Assembly (NCBI RefSeq): GCF_027943255.1
Contig: NC_072895.1
Span: 35,934,001 to 35,998,000 of the forward strand
Direction of reading: 5' to 3'
Length of the DNA stretch: 64,000 nucleotides
Source of the DNA: Anastrepha obliqua
Taxonomy: Eukaryota; Arthropoda; Insecta; Diptera; Tephritidae
The position numbers and the translations under genes were made by a program. Positions 1 to 12,538 of the stretch are shown piece by piece; position 1 is the stretch's first letter, and the number at the start of each line of letters is the position of its first letter. Under the pieces are notes generated by a model. The model ran no database searches. It worked only from the letters and a program-made list of their open reading frames with translations, and was not told the origin of the DNA.

Positions 1-1093
1 ACATACGTCAAATGAATTTTGTTTACCAATTCCTACTTGTCATTTATATCGGCTTCTGCACACACACAGTTAGTTTCTAATATTTTATAAAGCCAAATTT
101 GAATTGATAAAACTATTTTTATTTATAAACAATATAAACTTTTTAAATACAAAATAAAAGTAATGTTTTTGGTTACATTTTTGTGAAGAAAAAAAAACCG
201 AGCGTCAAGTGGTTAAGGTTATAAAAATGTATCGAATTATACCAAATGTAAGAAAATTTTAATTTCCTGAATGTTTTACAAGTCTATAGGACTAAGTAAA
301 TAAAAGTAAATAATTAAATAGGTATATAAAAGGAATACCACATCCCCAGAAAATTTCTGATTAGAAAGTTTAAAGTTCTGATGAAATTTTCGAAATGTTT
401 TTTTATAGAATTTAGAGTCTTTGCGTTACATTGTTTTATATTATTACGTTATGATACTTTATTATTGTTGTAAAATTTTATAAAAAAATTGTGACGTGGT
501 TTCAATTTTACAAAGAAGTGTATATGAGAAGAAACGGTAAGAGTACCAATTAATAATGGGTAAGGCAATAGTGGCCATGGGAAAAACATTTATAACAGGC
601 AAACTCCAAAATTACGTAGAATCGTAACTCTGTGTTTTTCTATCCCTTTATCCATATAAGTAGAAATGTATTAACTTCAACATTCGCAGATTTTATTGCA
701 GTTATGTACCGAAGTAAATGCTGAAAAGAGCCATCACAAGTCTGGCGCAGCCACTTACTTACACTTGTAGAGGAGTAGCTGAGGAGCTTACGAATCCAAG
801 TGAATGAACAAAAATTTACACATTTGGGATTTACGCTCAATATAAATGCTTATAACAAACCCAATCCCAGAGGAAACAAAATAGAAAACGCACATTCGTA
901 CGAAAAAGGAACAAATAAATATGGAAACTTCAAGCTTACATTGGCAAATGAGCCGGAAATCTGTCTTAAAACAGCACTATAAATCCCTGTTCTACAATTT
1001 CATTTCATTATTCATTCAAATCCAATAATACCATCCCTATTTTAGTCATAATTGCATATTTTGCTTATTTTTAATTTTTAAACACGTATTTTA
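1..1093. other. AT-rich intergenic DNA, no gene seen
   Basis: I find no convincing coding exon, RNA gene or complete repeat here. The short open frames have no recognisable domain and ordinary low-complexity composition. Confidence 0.5.
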
Positions 1094-1172
1094 TCCCTCG
1101 GCTGGCAATGACAAACCTCCGAGTGTATTTCTGGCATGAAAAAGCTCCTCATAAAAAACTATTTGCTATTTA
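1094..1172 (+). repeat. SINE fragment (internal part of the tRNA-related family)
   Basis: About 80 bases match the middle of the SINE family described at 34692-34983, in the plus orientation. The shared blocks are CCTCGGC..GGCAATG, AACCTCCGAGTGTATTTCTG and GAAAAAGCTCCTCATAAAAA. Neither the tRNA-like head nor the 3' part is present, so this is an old truncated relic. Confidence 0.6.
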
Positions 1173-2322
1173 ATTTGATATTTAATTTTTAAAAATTTGT
1201 TGCTGCTACTGCTTTGCTGTCACCTTATATGAACTCGCCATGCTAACATTTGCCAAACAGAGAAAGTTTCATTTTCTAGAATTTAAACGAAATAACCCTA
1301 ATTGTGTATTTTAGTAAAAATAAATCTTTTATTTTTTCTATTTTCAGTGCATTTTTTACGCACATATTTTTTATTTTTTATTAAATTAATTCCATGCCTT
1401 AGTTATCTGTATATTACGAGTATTATTCTTATGAGACATTGCATTTGCTTCCGATATTTCAGTTATTTATAATAGAAAGAATTGTTCCCGAAAAATGGAA
1501 CCTACAAATATTGCTTGCTGCCTATTGATATGACGAAATTACATGTTTTCCTTTGACTTTGGTCGACGTTTACCGTTCAAAAGGAGAATCACCTAATTAT
1601 GAGGGAGAGGATAAGAAACATAACAATCCAAGTTTTCCAGCAACAATACCACTGAGACAGTTCAAACTCATCAACAGCTGTTAGTTATTTCCCTTCTCAT
1701 CAGCATGCTATAAAATTGAGAAACCGACAGGTGACTATCGTGGACACGATTAGCAAAAGTCTAAAAGCAATTTCCCCTCTGTTGATGGATATGAAGACAA
1801 AGCCATTTTATCATACGGAAAGTATATACGAACATTACTCGCATGCTTGGATGCGTCATACGTTCCAAAAAACGTCATTTCATTACTGTGCTGTCCACAT
1901 ATTATTCCGATGGCAAAATTGATCCGAACAATCTAGAAAAAAGCCAAAATACGGATCCTATTGGATAAGTTGGTTACGGAATATCAATGCAATGGTGAAC
2001 CGATGGCTCGCCCCTTTCTTTTGCGTATGCTCTATGTAAACTTTGAGAAAAATGTGCGCATACATGGCGCTTGCAGTAACTTTAAATACAAAAATTCAGT
2101 ACTATTTTCTATATATGTACAGAAAATTTATCAAAAATCCTTGTTTTCTCTCCAAATGAAAAAAAAAATTAAATAATTGGGTAGCATTTATTTCATTCAT
2201 ACATTTTCATACATTTCATACAATGACTCGTTTATGAAAATAAGGTACCAATAAAGGTGAATACATACAATAAAGGTTAAGACATAGCAGAGTGAGCCGT
2301 ATTTTTGCTAATTTTATATACC
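1173..2322. other. intergenic DNA, no gene seen
   Basis: Two short frames at 1716-1922 and 1961-2176 have no family resemblance that I recognise and no splice context. Nothing else is supportable. Confidence 0.4.
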
Positions 2323-2571
2323 TACTTGACCTAAACACTACTCGTATTAATTCATACCCGTACGATTTCTCCTCATACGAGTATACACCTCGTTGCGAAA
2401 TTATACACCACTATTTTCTATAAAAATACATAAGTAGTTCATACTACAACAAAGACCATACTTGACCAAAATGTTTCCGGATGTTCATAAAATAGTAGTG
2501 TGCTTATAATTTCGCAAAGGCATATGAGGGGAAATCGTAGGGGTATGAACTAATTGTGGTGAGGGCAAGTA
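2323..2571. repeat. short hairpin MITE (inverted-repeat element)
   Basis: The two ends are imperfect inverted copies of each other: TACTTG..CCT at 2323 and its complement ending CAAGTA at 2571. The arms of roughly 80-95 bases share TTCATACCC.TACGATTT and TTGCGAAATTATA, separated by ~75 bases. There is no coding content. The superfamily is not assignable from the ends. Confidence 0.55.
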
Positions 2572-3725
2572 AAAGCATACAATATAAAGGAAAAATTAGT
2601 AAAATAGCTTTGATACTGCAAATTGCACACAATTCAACATTCAAAATTTATAAGGTTAAAATTTTGTATTGCTTTTGAATGGAATGCAAACGAGTTTAAT
2701 TATAATTATTAACACACAATTCCTAAATAATTATGGTTACCGCTATAACTCGAATAAATTTGGAATTGGAAATTATTTCTAAATATAATCAAATCGAATG
2801 AATAGAAACAAATTTCCAAATATCATAATATTTTCCGAGAACACTTTCTACTCTGAAACAAAGTTAAAGTGGTTTGCTTGTCATTGGGAAATTTCAGATT
2901 TTTCCTCCAGCGCTGGTGTTGAATAAATCATTCATTTTAAAGGTTCCATTGAGCTACTGTATTTTTAGATTATAATATATGCATACATACGTACATATAA
3001 CAGATAATATGCAAAGAACCTTGCGAGGTAACTGTAATTAATAAATCATTATGTTGGACCATTAATCACAATCATTGAAGTAAGTAACGTGCAAACCAAA
3101 ATGTATTAAATATTGTAATAAGAAAAAAATGCAGTTATTTTCTCTTTTCTTAACATAATATTCGATAGCAGAAATGTGCACTAAACACATGTGCATGAGT
3201 AGGTATGTTTGTATAAGTACATCATAAGAAGAGTGAGAACATAATAACAGAGCTTTTACTGTTACTTCATGATCTTGCCTTATTACGGATTTCGTTCATA
3301 AACTTTTCTTCTTGCTTCCATTTAGCAAATAAATGCATTCGTCTTCGGTTGCATGCTCATAATAGTTGTAGTTGTATGCTTCCACTGGTAAGTATGAAGA
3401 ATATGAAGATCAAATAAATACTCATCTCTGAATGTTGCTTTAGATGGAAGCTTCATTGTGTATGAGAAAGTGCAATTTTACCCAGAAGCAATACGTAGTA
3501 CATGTAAATATGTATATGTATATATTTAAGTACATAATTATGCATATAGCTGTACCTATGTACGAGCAGTTTCAGCCGCTATAATCAAAGCGTTTCTTTT
3601 TTTACTTTTTTACAGTGGAATCCACATGATTGCTGCAGTCCAGTTACAAACTAAGCATACGGAAAAGTTTACATTTAGTTTTTTAATAAGAAATAATTTT
3701 CCATAAAAATCAAACAGCTGATTTA
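2572..3725. other. intergenic DNA, no gene seen
   Basis: AT-rich sequence with TACATA/GTATG simple runs (about 2980-3000, 3200-3220 and 3500-3545). No gene or recognised repeat. Confidence 0.45.
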
Positions 3726-5021
3726 CATTCTGTCAAAAAAGTACCGGGAATTGTTCAATCAAATGCAAAATAATGGTTTAATCAGCAAAATTTATTATGT
3801 CGCCTACAAAGCAGGCTCCATTCGAAGCAATACACTTAGGCCAATGATTAGTTTAGTCATCAAATCACCTTTTAAACGCCTTTGGATGGATCTTGTTTAG
3901 CTCTTTCAGCGAATTCTTCTTAATGGTCTCTATCGACTCAAAGCGGCGTCCGCGGAGTGCCAATTTGACTTTTGGGAAAAGGAAAAAGTCACAGGGGGCC
4001 AAATCCAGTGAATACGGCGATTGTTCAATGATATTTGTCGAGTTTTTGGTAAAAAAAGTGTTCTAAAAGTATGCAAGGTTCACGAGTTTTTTTCCCCAAA
4101 TAGGGACGTCTCCCAGGCACATTCTCTATCAAACATCGCAAAGCTTCCAAATAATATTATTTATTTACCGTAAAACCATTTGGAACGATTTCCGAGTGCA
4201 CAACACCATGATAATCAAAGAAAACCAGAAGCATGACTTTCACTTTTGACCGACTGTGGCGTGATTTTTTTTTGTTTCGGCTCATGGGGATAGCGCCGTT
4301 TGACTATCAGCCGCCTGTTGACTATTTGGCATCTCAAACTCATATACCCACGTCTCATCACCTATTATGATGCGCTGGATAAGGGTGGGTCCGAATTCAC
4401 TTTCTCAAGCATGCCTTCAGCCACCTTCTTTCGATGAGTTTTTTGAAAGAAATTCAACTCTCTTGGAACGAGTCGAGCAGCCATACGTCTCATGCCCAAT
4501 TGATGGTGTAAACTGTTGCGAATTGATTCGTGATACACGCTAAGGTCACGAGCTACTTCCCTAAAACGTAAATGATAGTTATCCAGCACCATTTCGTTGA
4601 CTTTGTCGACGTTTTCATCCGTTGAAGACGTTGTTGGGCGACCAGATCGGGGCATATCTTCCACTACTTCTCGCCCCTTTGCAAAAGCCTTATACCACTC
4701 GTATACCCGTGTTTTTGATAAATGACGAGTGTCATAGGCTTTCTGCAACATTTTCAACGATTCGGCTAATGAAATCGCGTTCAAAATACAAATTCTTTGT
4801 TCGATATTTTTATCTATAGTGAAAATCGCAGAGCACACCTGCGGTAGATTGTTATAATTAAATGCCAAAAACAAGATAATTGACAGATCCCACTCAAACT
4901 CTGCGATACTATAGAGGACAGTTGTACCAACATTCCAGCAAAAAAAATTTAAACATGCTTGTACATATGTGTAACGCGGCCTTTTTAAATGAACAATTCT
5001 CGATATTTTTTTCACATCATG
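3726..5021 (-). mobile_element. mariner element (fossil), full length with TIRs
   Basis: The element has ~33-bp imperfect terminal inverted repeats, with GTACCGGGAATTGTTCA at the left and the complement of ATATCGAGAATTGTTCA at the right, flanked by TA on both sides. Its length of ~1.3 kb is normal for mariner. The minus-strand coding region starts near 4805 and encodes the N-terminal helix-turn-helix part, as described in the CDS entry. The TIRs and TA duplications are still readable, so the insertion boundaries are secure although the gene is dead. Confidence 0.85.
3790..4817 (-). pseudogene. mariner transposase pseudogene
   Basis: The open part runs from about IEQRICI (near 4805) to about 4368 and covers the DNA-binding half. 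It contains the HTH segment SLKMLQKAY..LSKTRVYEWYKAF, the linker DMPRSGRPTTSSTDENVDKV, and the second HTH EVARDLSVYHESIRNSL followed by LGMRRMAARLVPRELNFFQK. A frameshift near 4380 ends this frame. In the next frame the catalytic domain resumes with GDETWVYEF (first Asp) and decays through several stops; the C-terminus is still readable as LDLAPCDFFLFPK near 3990. The block holding the second catalytic Asp is not recognisable. Known: mariner transposases are ~345 residues with a DD34D triad that cut and paste at TA sites. The long upstream extension of the open frame to 5015 is TIR and 5' UTR, not protein. No functional start or product is expected. Confidence 0.85.
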
Positions 5022-8000
5022 TACATTCAGCAGACTTTATATGCTTATTTTCACGTGAATTGACTATTCAACAAGTTGAGGATTTTTTTTTATTTTTTTG
5101 AGGATCGTAGCTCAACTCACTTCAAATTTATAAGTAAGATTTTAGAATTTCCCACAATTTATATAAAATTATGTCAAAATACCGCATTTAACCCTCCGTT
5201 GGACACCTTTTTTAAAACCTTCGGCTGAGCACCCGGGTCTGACCTTTTTTTCTTTCTGCTCTTATATCCATAAATCGATAGCAAATTTAATTTTAGGAAG
5301 CTATCTTGAAGCTCAAGTCGTTAGCTATAAAAGAAATATGTTAAATGCAATTCAGAAATATGTTAAAAATTAAAAAGCGGGTTAATGTTTAACAAAAGCT
5401 TCGGAAGACTGTTAAGAAACTACCAAAAATGCAATTAATGTTTAAAATTAATAAATAGCAAGCCAGACAGACAAAATTGCCTCCGAACCGAATTTCATAT
5501 ACACGCGCATATTTTAGTAAAATTGTATTTGGGCTGGCTGTTCATTTTTGGAGTCAAGAGAGAGTTTTAGCTTATAACAGCAGAGTGGCGAGGAAAATTT
5601 AACATATAAAAAATGAGCGTGGGAGAAAATGAGATATTTTTGTCGGATCTAAATGAGGAGTTACGCAATGCGTTTTCGCATTATTGAATACACGCATGTG
5701 CCCAAAAGGGGGCATTTGTTTAATTTTACATGCGACGTATTTCTTTTCTTAGGTTCACAGTTTGTATGAAAATTGAATAGTTTTGCTTTATTTATAACAG
5801 AGATATCAAGTTTTCTTTTTTGAAAACTACGGCCTATTTCACCCATTTTTATTATCAAACTCACTTGGAGAAAATATAGAAACTAAACATTGCATAATAA
5901 TTATAATTAAATGAAATATTTTAGGTATTTCTTCTGTATGTAATTTTAACGCTTTTGAATCACCGCTCGAATTGCGGGATGTATTCAAAATACCTTGCGT
6001 CGGCAAGACTTTTACTGTGTTTTCTAATGAAAAAGAATGTTACAGGATTACGAAAACTATTTATTTTCCTCAAACTTTAACAAAAAAATAGTTTATAGCG
6101 AATTATTCCGTTCTTGGTGATACGAGAGAGTTTTTGTTCGCGGATTATTCCTTCGACTGATGCAAAAGGGTTAAAATTCATTCATTCTCATCCTATATGA
6201 AGCGGACATGTTTTCCCTGGTCAAAAATATATCTTATTTATACAAACAAGAACGGTTTTCGCTTTAGGAATATCATAATTTATAACACGCATCCGTTGAG
6301 AAGACTCTTCTGCCCCATTTTGAAAGTCAACATTTTTAGAGTTATTGCCGATTAGGTGTTCCAAAAAGCGGTCCAACATTCGGCAAGAAATCATGTTTGT
6401 TTCGAACCTGCCTAATTAAGATGGCTAAAATGTAATTCACCCCCATTTTATGCGTTTAACACTTTTTTTAATTTCTTTCTTGTCACAAAAAAAGCCTAAA
6501 CATCGAAAGAGACTAAAATTTACTTTTTTTGTACTTAAACCCAGCTCTTTGTCAGCTATAAAATTAGCGCACTAACAGTAACCCGGATCATGCCTAGATC
6601 ACTTAATATTTATTTTCTTAGTGCAGCTTAAATCGGTGCGATGTGTTTAGTTGTATCCTTTCAAGCTTTCTTCCCAATCTCCCAACCTAATAATCCGTTG
6701 CTTTGCGTTCATTACTTTTATGTGCCGCTATTTACTCATGCCCATGTACTCATAGAGCTAAAATTATCCACATCACTTCCCCATTAATTGCATATAATTT
6801 TAATGAAGTTTTCCCATGCACTTATGAACAATACAATATTATACATACATATATATGCATGTATGCATGTGCCTAGAGATTCTGTATGAATGTGCAGTGT
6901 CCATACAAATTGATATCATGTTGCTGCTGCTCGCACTTGCACAGAAGTTGAATTGTTAAAGTTGGCGAAAGAAGAGAGTTTGAAATGTCTTTACTATGGA
7001 AGCGTGGCGGCACAAGTGCGCACGCGTTCAGTCTATTTTCTGCAAATTATTTCTAGCACTTTGCATTTTCTTGGCATTCCTAGGAATTATGTAATTTAAA
7101 ATGACTAGTGCGGCCTTTCATGTAAGAAAACGAAATACCGCTATGAAGAAAAAGATATCTGATTTAATTAGCGGTTGTTTGTTCTTTAACACAATCATTC
7201 GCACCGAACATCAGATGTATAGTGTGTAAAATTACACTTACAAATAAACATTTGGTTCAATTATGTGAGCATTGCCCTTTTATGATATGTTACTTCCCCT
7301 TTGGTAAAACAGAGAAAGTGAATACGCATATGTGTGTACATACATAATTACAATATACATATGTATGTACATGCATGATATTTAGCTGATCTGTATCTTG
7401 CCTGGCTCATGAAATCCATAGTTTAACACCTCTCCCAATTTGAATATCATATGGAAATCATGTTTAATTATTAGAAGGTAGAGAGAGGCAGTAGAGCGAG
7501 TCTGTCAAGTCAAGTCATCCAAGTATTTTGGGCATTGTAAATTTTTCTCAAAATTGATTTATCTGTAGACTAGAGTATAATAGGAAGTAAATGGAAAAAA
7601 TTAAAAAAAAAAATATGTACATAATTTGTAATTTATTCAATGTCAAAACCTTTGGTATGGTTTTTTTATTTAAAACAATTTTTGATAATTAAAAAAAATT
7701 AAAATTGTTTATGTAATAAAAAAATGTAATATTTTGTAATTCTTAAAAATGTCAGACGATAGTCATTCCGTTTTAAACTTGACAGAATAAAATTTCCTTA
7801 GAAATCGTGAACAAAAAAATTAAAATTGTTTTTGAAGTGAAACCTCCTAGGCGTCGATGGGCGAAGGAGAATGGAGAGTAAAATTTCAAGGCCACCCAAC
7901 GTTTTGGGCATTTTCGTTTCGCGAGAGAGAAAAACGATATAACGTAGAGGAAAAGTAGAGAAAGAGCTTATACATATATATTTAGTGATGGACTAGTATA

Positions 8001-9881
8001 ACTTATATAAATATCTATATAACTATGTATGTATGTGTGTATAAGTGAATACTAAGTGTACAAGGGAGTGAGAAAGAAGCACATCCTTAAGCTTAGGGAG
8101 ATTATTTGGGTAATACTCGTAATCTGTATGTTAGTGTTATTGAGAATATGCAAATTTGTATTTAATTATGTATGTATGTATGCATGTTCTTGCGGGCATT
8201 ATATGATGGGAAATTGGGGAATTCAATTGAGTGGTGCGATTTCGAAAACTTCCATTAGATAGTTTCTAGTTGTTGATATGTGTTTATGGATGTGCAAATA
8301 CATTGCGAATTCTTCGTTTAATGAGGCTACATACATGCATATAAGTGTGTGTACATATATAGTTTGTATAAAAATAATTTCAAAGTTCGATTACTACATA
8401 CATATTACACGCCTAGCCGGAAGTTATACTTTAAAGCTAGAATACAAAAACAATTGTTCATTGTCATAATTTAAGCTTCAATAAGCTCAGCTGCTTTTTT
8501 TTGTAAATTTTGTCTATTTGTATTTTCTGCAAATGTTGTGAATTTATTTAGATATATATTCTTTCTCTCTCTCTCACTCATTCTCTCTCGGGTCTCTCCC
8601 TCTCTCTTTGTCTGCCTTGAAAGTTTCACTTCTGTTATGTCTACTATGCTACATGCACTTTTTCTAAAACAAATTTAAAGTAAAAAAAATTTTAGTTTTT
8701 TTAAATATTTTTGAATGTCGTGTGACATTTTCTTCAGTAAATATTTTTGTATAACACTTTTAGTATACTTAGGAGCAAACACAAGTTGCGCGTAGCTAAC
8801 GTTTTGCTTTTCTTAGAACATCTGGGCAAGTATCTCCTCTCACGTAAATCCGCAAGTAATTTTAAAGTACTGGAATATGATTCCACAATTCGCTACCATT
8901 TTTATGCACTCTTTCTTCATACTTTGTAAGTATTATAGCTCAATTTTGCCATATTGAGTAGACGTAAATAGGTGTGTGACTAAAATAACAATCGCGTTTC
9001 CCTCTGCAAAAGGGGAAACAAATAATGTGTCGTATGTATGTATGTTTGATTATCCGTTATTTTTTTTTTGCATTGCTTGGCTAGAAGCAAAAACTCCTAA
9101 ATTTGAAATGCTTACATTATTTTCATCTTAAATTAAAGTTGTTTAATGATCCAGTGAATCTTGAAATCTTTACAAAGCAAAAAACCAAGGAATTCGCACT
9201 ATGACCAAAAATTCTGACCTCGATGCGTTTTTGCAGTGATATTTTAAGGGGAATCTGTAGTTTACTTTACAAATTTAACAAAAATATAAGTTCTTGATCC
9301 ACCGTTTTTTTAAATAGATCAAAATGAACCCAAAAATGTAAACATTAATTCGCTCTGAAAAACGATAAGCCGATAGAAACGACAAGCAATTAAATCCATA
9401 TCAACCAGTTGATGAACTCAACAAGCTATTCGATACTTCAAAACAATGAGCTTACAAAATTTAAACATTTTCCTAGTGGGGCAGGCTAAATAACTATAAA
9501 AAATACAACTTTTGTGTTGTGCAAGCATTTTTAAACCTACTAAATAAAATTTTATTGTTTCTGAAAATGTGAATGAGATAGTATGTGTTGATAAAACTTG
9601 AGCCATATGTATGTATATTTGTAGACAGATAATGTACATTCAACATAGGCGAGAGTTAAAACCTAATTAAAAAAAAAATTAACTATTTTTACTTTTTTTG
9701 AGTTGAGTAACCTTTCTTAATTACGCATATACTTTTAAATGAGTAGATGTAAAAATTATTACGAATATGTATAGGTCGTTCTTTGACTTTTTAAAATAGT
9801 TTTTTTTAACTAATTTGACGTTTTTAAGGTTGTACGAGTATGTGACCTCGCATGCGAAACTACTATTAGCCCCAAAAGCAA
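5022..9881. other. long intergenic stretch, simple repeats only
   Basis: Almost 5 kb without a supportable gene. Visible items are TATG/TACA microsatellites (about 6840-6870, 7320-7370, 8020-8045, 9030-9050), a pyrimidine-rich (TCTC)n stretch at 8560-8620, and a possible TTAA-bounded decayed element at about 5189-6174 (see rejected items). The open frames at 8056-8469 are made of microsatellite-type codons. Confidence 0.45.
8556..8620. repeat. CT-rich microsatellite
   Basis: Interrupted (TC)n array (TTCTCTCTCTCTCTCAC, then TCTCTCTCGG and TCTCTCCCTCTCTCTTTG) on the plus strand. Confidence 0.7.
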
Positions 9882-9959
9882 TATAAGCAGGGCCAGCTTA
9901 TCCATAAGGCAGTGTAGGCAACTGCCTAGGGAATCAGTGGGGCGCTTCGAACTACTTCT

Positions 9960-10845
9960 ACTCTAGCACTTAACGCAATGTTAAATGTGCTACCTGCTGA
10001 CATCGCAGGAAAAACTGCCGCTGCAACTACCGCAATCAGACTGAGAAGTTCAGGCTGTAGGTTCGAGCTCACTTATGAACACTCAAGTATCCTTAGAAGC
10101 TTTGGATTCATCTCCCTGACGACAGATCAATGTACACCCCCGCTTAGTCCAAGCGGAACACTCTCCACTCACATTCCATCAAGGGAGGAGTGGACGGGGG
10201 GCTGCACTTGGAGACAGCGCCTAGAGAACCTTTTTACGGATGGCTCGAAGTTGGAAGAAAGGGGAGTTCCCCATCAAACTCAATCAATTTACCGAACCAC
10301 TGCGTATTAACCGTCAAGAAAGTAAATATTTACTCAAATGGCCAAGCGACAATTAGAGCCTTCGGCTCAATAATGGTGCATTCGAAACTAGTCAGGGAAT
10401 GCCTGGCTTCACTTTCGATTACATCCGAATTCTTTGACATAAGGCTCATCTGGGTTCCTACTCACAGCGACATTCCGGAAAACTGTGAGGCGGATGAGCT
10501 GGCCAGCCAAGAGACCTGTGAAAGAATTTCCCCGCGAAGGGAGAGGATTGGGATCCCCTTGACCGCCTGCGTCTGCTTCTGGAAAGATGAGCATCACGCC
10601 AACTCGGTGAGCGCTGGACAAGTACACAAATTTGTAAGTTCGCGCAATCGTTCTGGCCTTCAAGAGATCTTCTGAGGTTGACAAAATCTCTGCTCTCGAA
10701 TTTCGTGGATGTTCTCACAGGACGTTATCCGCGAGGTATGCATGCTGTGAGGCTTGGAATTACCTCGAGTCATTTTCGTGTCAACTGTATAGAGGATGAG
10801 GTGGAAACATCTCAACACCTTCTGCTTAGCTAAATTGTTAAACCA
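9960..10845 (+). pseudogene. I-type LINE 3' fragment with RNase H domain
   Basis: The first open part (frame from 9978) reads through to FTDGSKLEERG at about 10230-10262, which is the first RNase H motif (catalytic Asp). A frameshift then moves the domain to the frame of 10190-10675, which shows VNIYSNGQATIRAFGSI, a decayed SDSQAAI motif, and LIWVPTHSDIPENCEADELA, where the usual GH is TH. Downstream in a third frame is TGRYPRGMHAVRLGI and a Cys/His-like tail ending QHLLLS near 10830. Known: such RNase H domains sit at the C-terminus of I/R1/LOA-superfamily ORF2 proteins. This copy is 5'-truncated, lacks the reverse transcriptase core, and is dead because of at least two frameshifts. Confidence 0.75.
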
Positions 10846-11955
10846 AATTCTAAATATTATCTAATATTCTTTCTCTGTAAATTATACGAAATGTTACATC
10901 TTCTTTCATTCATTACAATTGAAACAAGCAAATTATAAGTTGAATTTATTTTTGGTTGCATTATTTAGCATTAATCTGTTTTTCATAGCCTATAAGAAAT
11001 ACTGCATTTTTAAATTATTAAATGAATAAAAATTGGATGATTACTTTTGTGCCACCTTGTAAATTGAATATCTGCTCTATGTAGATTTACAAAATTTAAA
11101 GCCTCACCAATAGGAATCAATAAAGTCAGTGTCGGTGGATTTTGCGAATTCACACAAATACAACGGCCCTCGAGCCATAAAATATTTTAGTTATTATTTA
11201 TACCTTTCTGTATTGTAGAAAATGGCTTTTAGAAAGCCATCTACCAAATACATTTTCCAATATTCCTTAAGATGTGGAAATTTTACGAATTATTTCAGAC
11301 TCGGTGCTGATCACTAAAATATTTCCCACGACGAAATCTCCTTTCCACATAGTACATATAGACGTACAAGGTGAGCAGCACCTCAACGCACACATATGTA
11401 TGCACATACATACGTACATACTTCGGAAATAATTGGTAGATGAAGATGCTGATCCACAAGCTTATCGCGTGCAGTGTGCCAAATTGCTCAGTTAAGTTAA
11501 AGCCGCAAAGACTCGAGTGCTTATTTTAGACATTCTACTCGTTCGGTGTGAAGAAAGTAGAAAAAATATGTAATGCTATACCTGCAGCTAGACAGGGTTA
11601 TGTAGGTATGTTAATTGCTCTGAAGAAAGTGTGGAGACGAAAATTTCATTTAAATATTTTTTTTCTTCTTTTTTTCATTTTCATTGGCTATCCACAAGTT
11701 CTGCCTTTGTTTTTCTATAAAATTTAATAAAGACAGTCGACACAACTTACATACGCACATGTATGTATGTATGTGTGTATGGGTGTATGTATGCCTGTAT
11801 GGAGCCAATCAGTTCTCTGTGGCATTTGCCTTTGGGCAGCTAACTGCGACAAGAGCGACAAAAACAAGGATTTTAGTAAACAACTTTGAATGGCGCACCT
11901 CAAAACAGACTGCACAGCACAGACTGATAGTTAGACTGGAAAACCGCCCAGTGCT
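10846..11955. other. intergenic DNA with one TIR-like end
   Basis: No coding region is recognised. At 11036-11055 the sequence GATTACTTTTGTGCCACCTTG closely matches the 3' terminal repeat of the DD41D element at 12539-13855, so a related element may end here. A GTATG microsatellite lies at 11760-11790. Confidence 0.4.
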
Positions 11956-12178
11956 CAGCTATAAACTATAACGGTTTCGCGTTGAAAACAGGATCAATCA
12001 AACTATAAGGAGACGTTATCACGGTCTCAATTGCTCCAGTTCCAGTGAAAGCTTTGGGAAAAATGTGCATTTTTGTGTTTAGTTAAATATTTTCTCTGTC
12101 ACACGAGGAATTAGGCAGAAGTGGAACTGCTTGTGTTAATTAAATTCATAACACTTTAGTTGATCCATATCTGTGAGT
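11956..12178 (+). promoter_or_regulatory. possible core promoter and 5' untranslated exon
   Basis: TATAAA lies at 11960-11965, with an initiator-like TCAATC about 34 bases downstream (11994). A splice donor-like GTGAGT is at 12173-12178. The intervening sequence has no repeat identity and only tiny open frames. This arrangement resembles a fly TATA promoter with a noncoding first exon, but the Inr is imperfect and its spacing slightly long. No matching downstream exon was found. Confidence 0.2.
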
Positions 12179-12538
12179 TAAAAAAGTATGGTTGTACGTA
12201 TGTATGCACTCATACGTATAAGAGTATTTATATACGGGTGATAAAACTAAGTGCGTTTTATGCGAGCAATAACTCATTTTAGATACTTACATATGCGAGT
12301 ATTTTATGTATGTATGATAGAAATATTCCGAAAACCGGAAATTTAAAAACGCATGGTTTGGAAAACCCGCTTATGATTATTTTTTAATTTTATTTTTTAT
12401 TTTGGACTGGCCAATGACTTCGTCAATGACTTAAAAGCAATTCCTACTTGCACATGTTTTGGCTTGACTGATGATTAGGTTTAATGACCATGCGAAAATA
12501 GCTTCAATGTATATATTTGATCATCTTAGGATTATGTA
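12179..12538. other. intergenic DNA, no gene seen
   Basis: AT-rich sequence with two short GTATG/TATG runs. Nothing supportable. Confidence 0.45.

Noticed and set aside
5189..6174. Possible piggyBac-like element bounded by TTAA-CCCT and AGGG-TTAA
   Set aside because: Only four terminal bases match in inverse orientation and TTAA is common in AT-rich DNA. The left part (CCCTCCGTTGGACACC) looks element-like, but I could not confirm a right end.
9882..9950. GGCAGTGTAGGCAACTGCC palindrome upstream of the RNase H LINE
   Set aside because: Resembles common hAT-like termini but no matching second end or target duplication was found.
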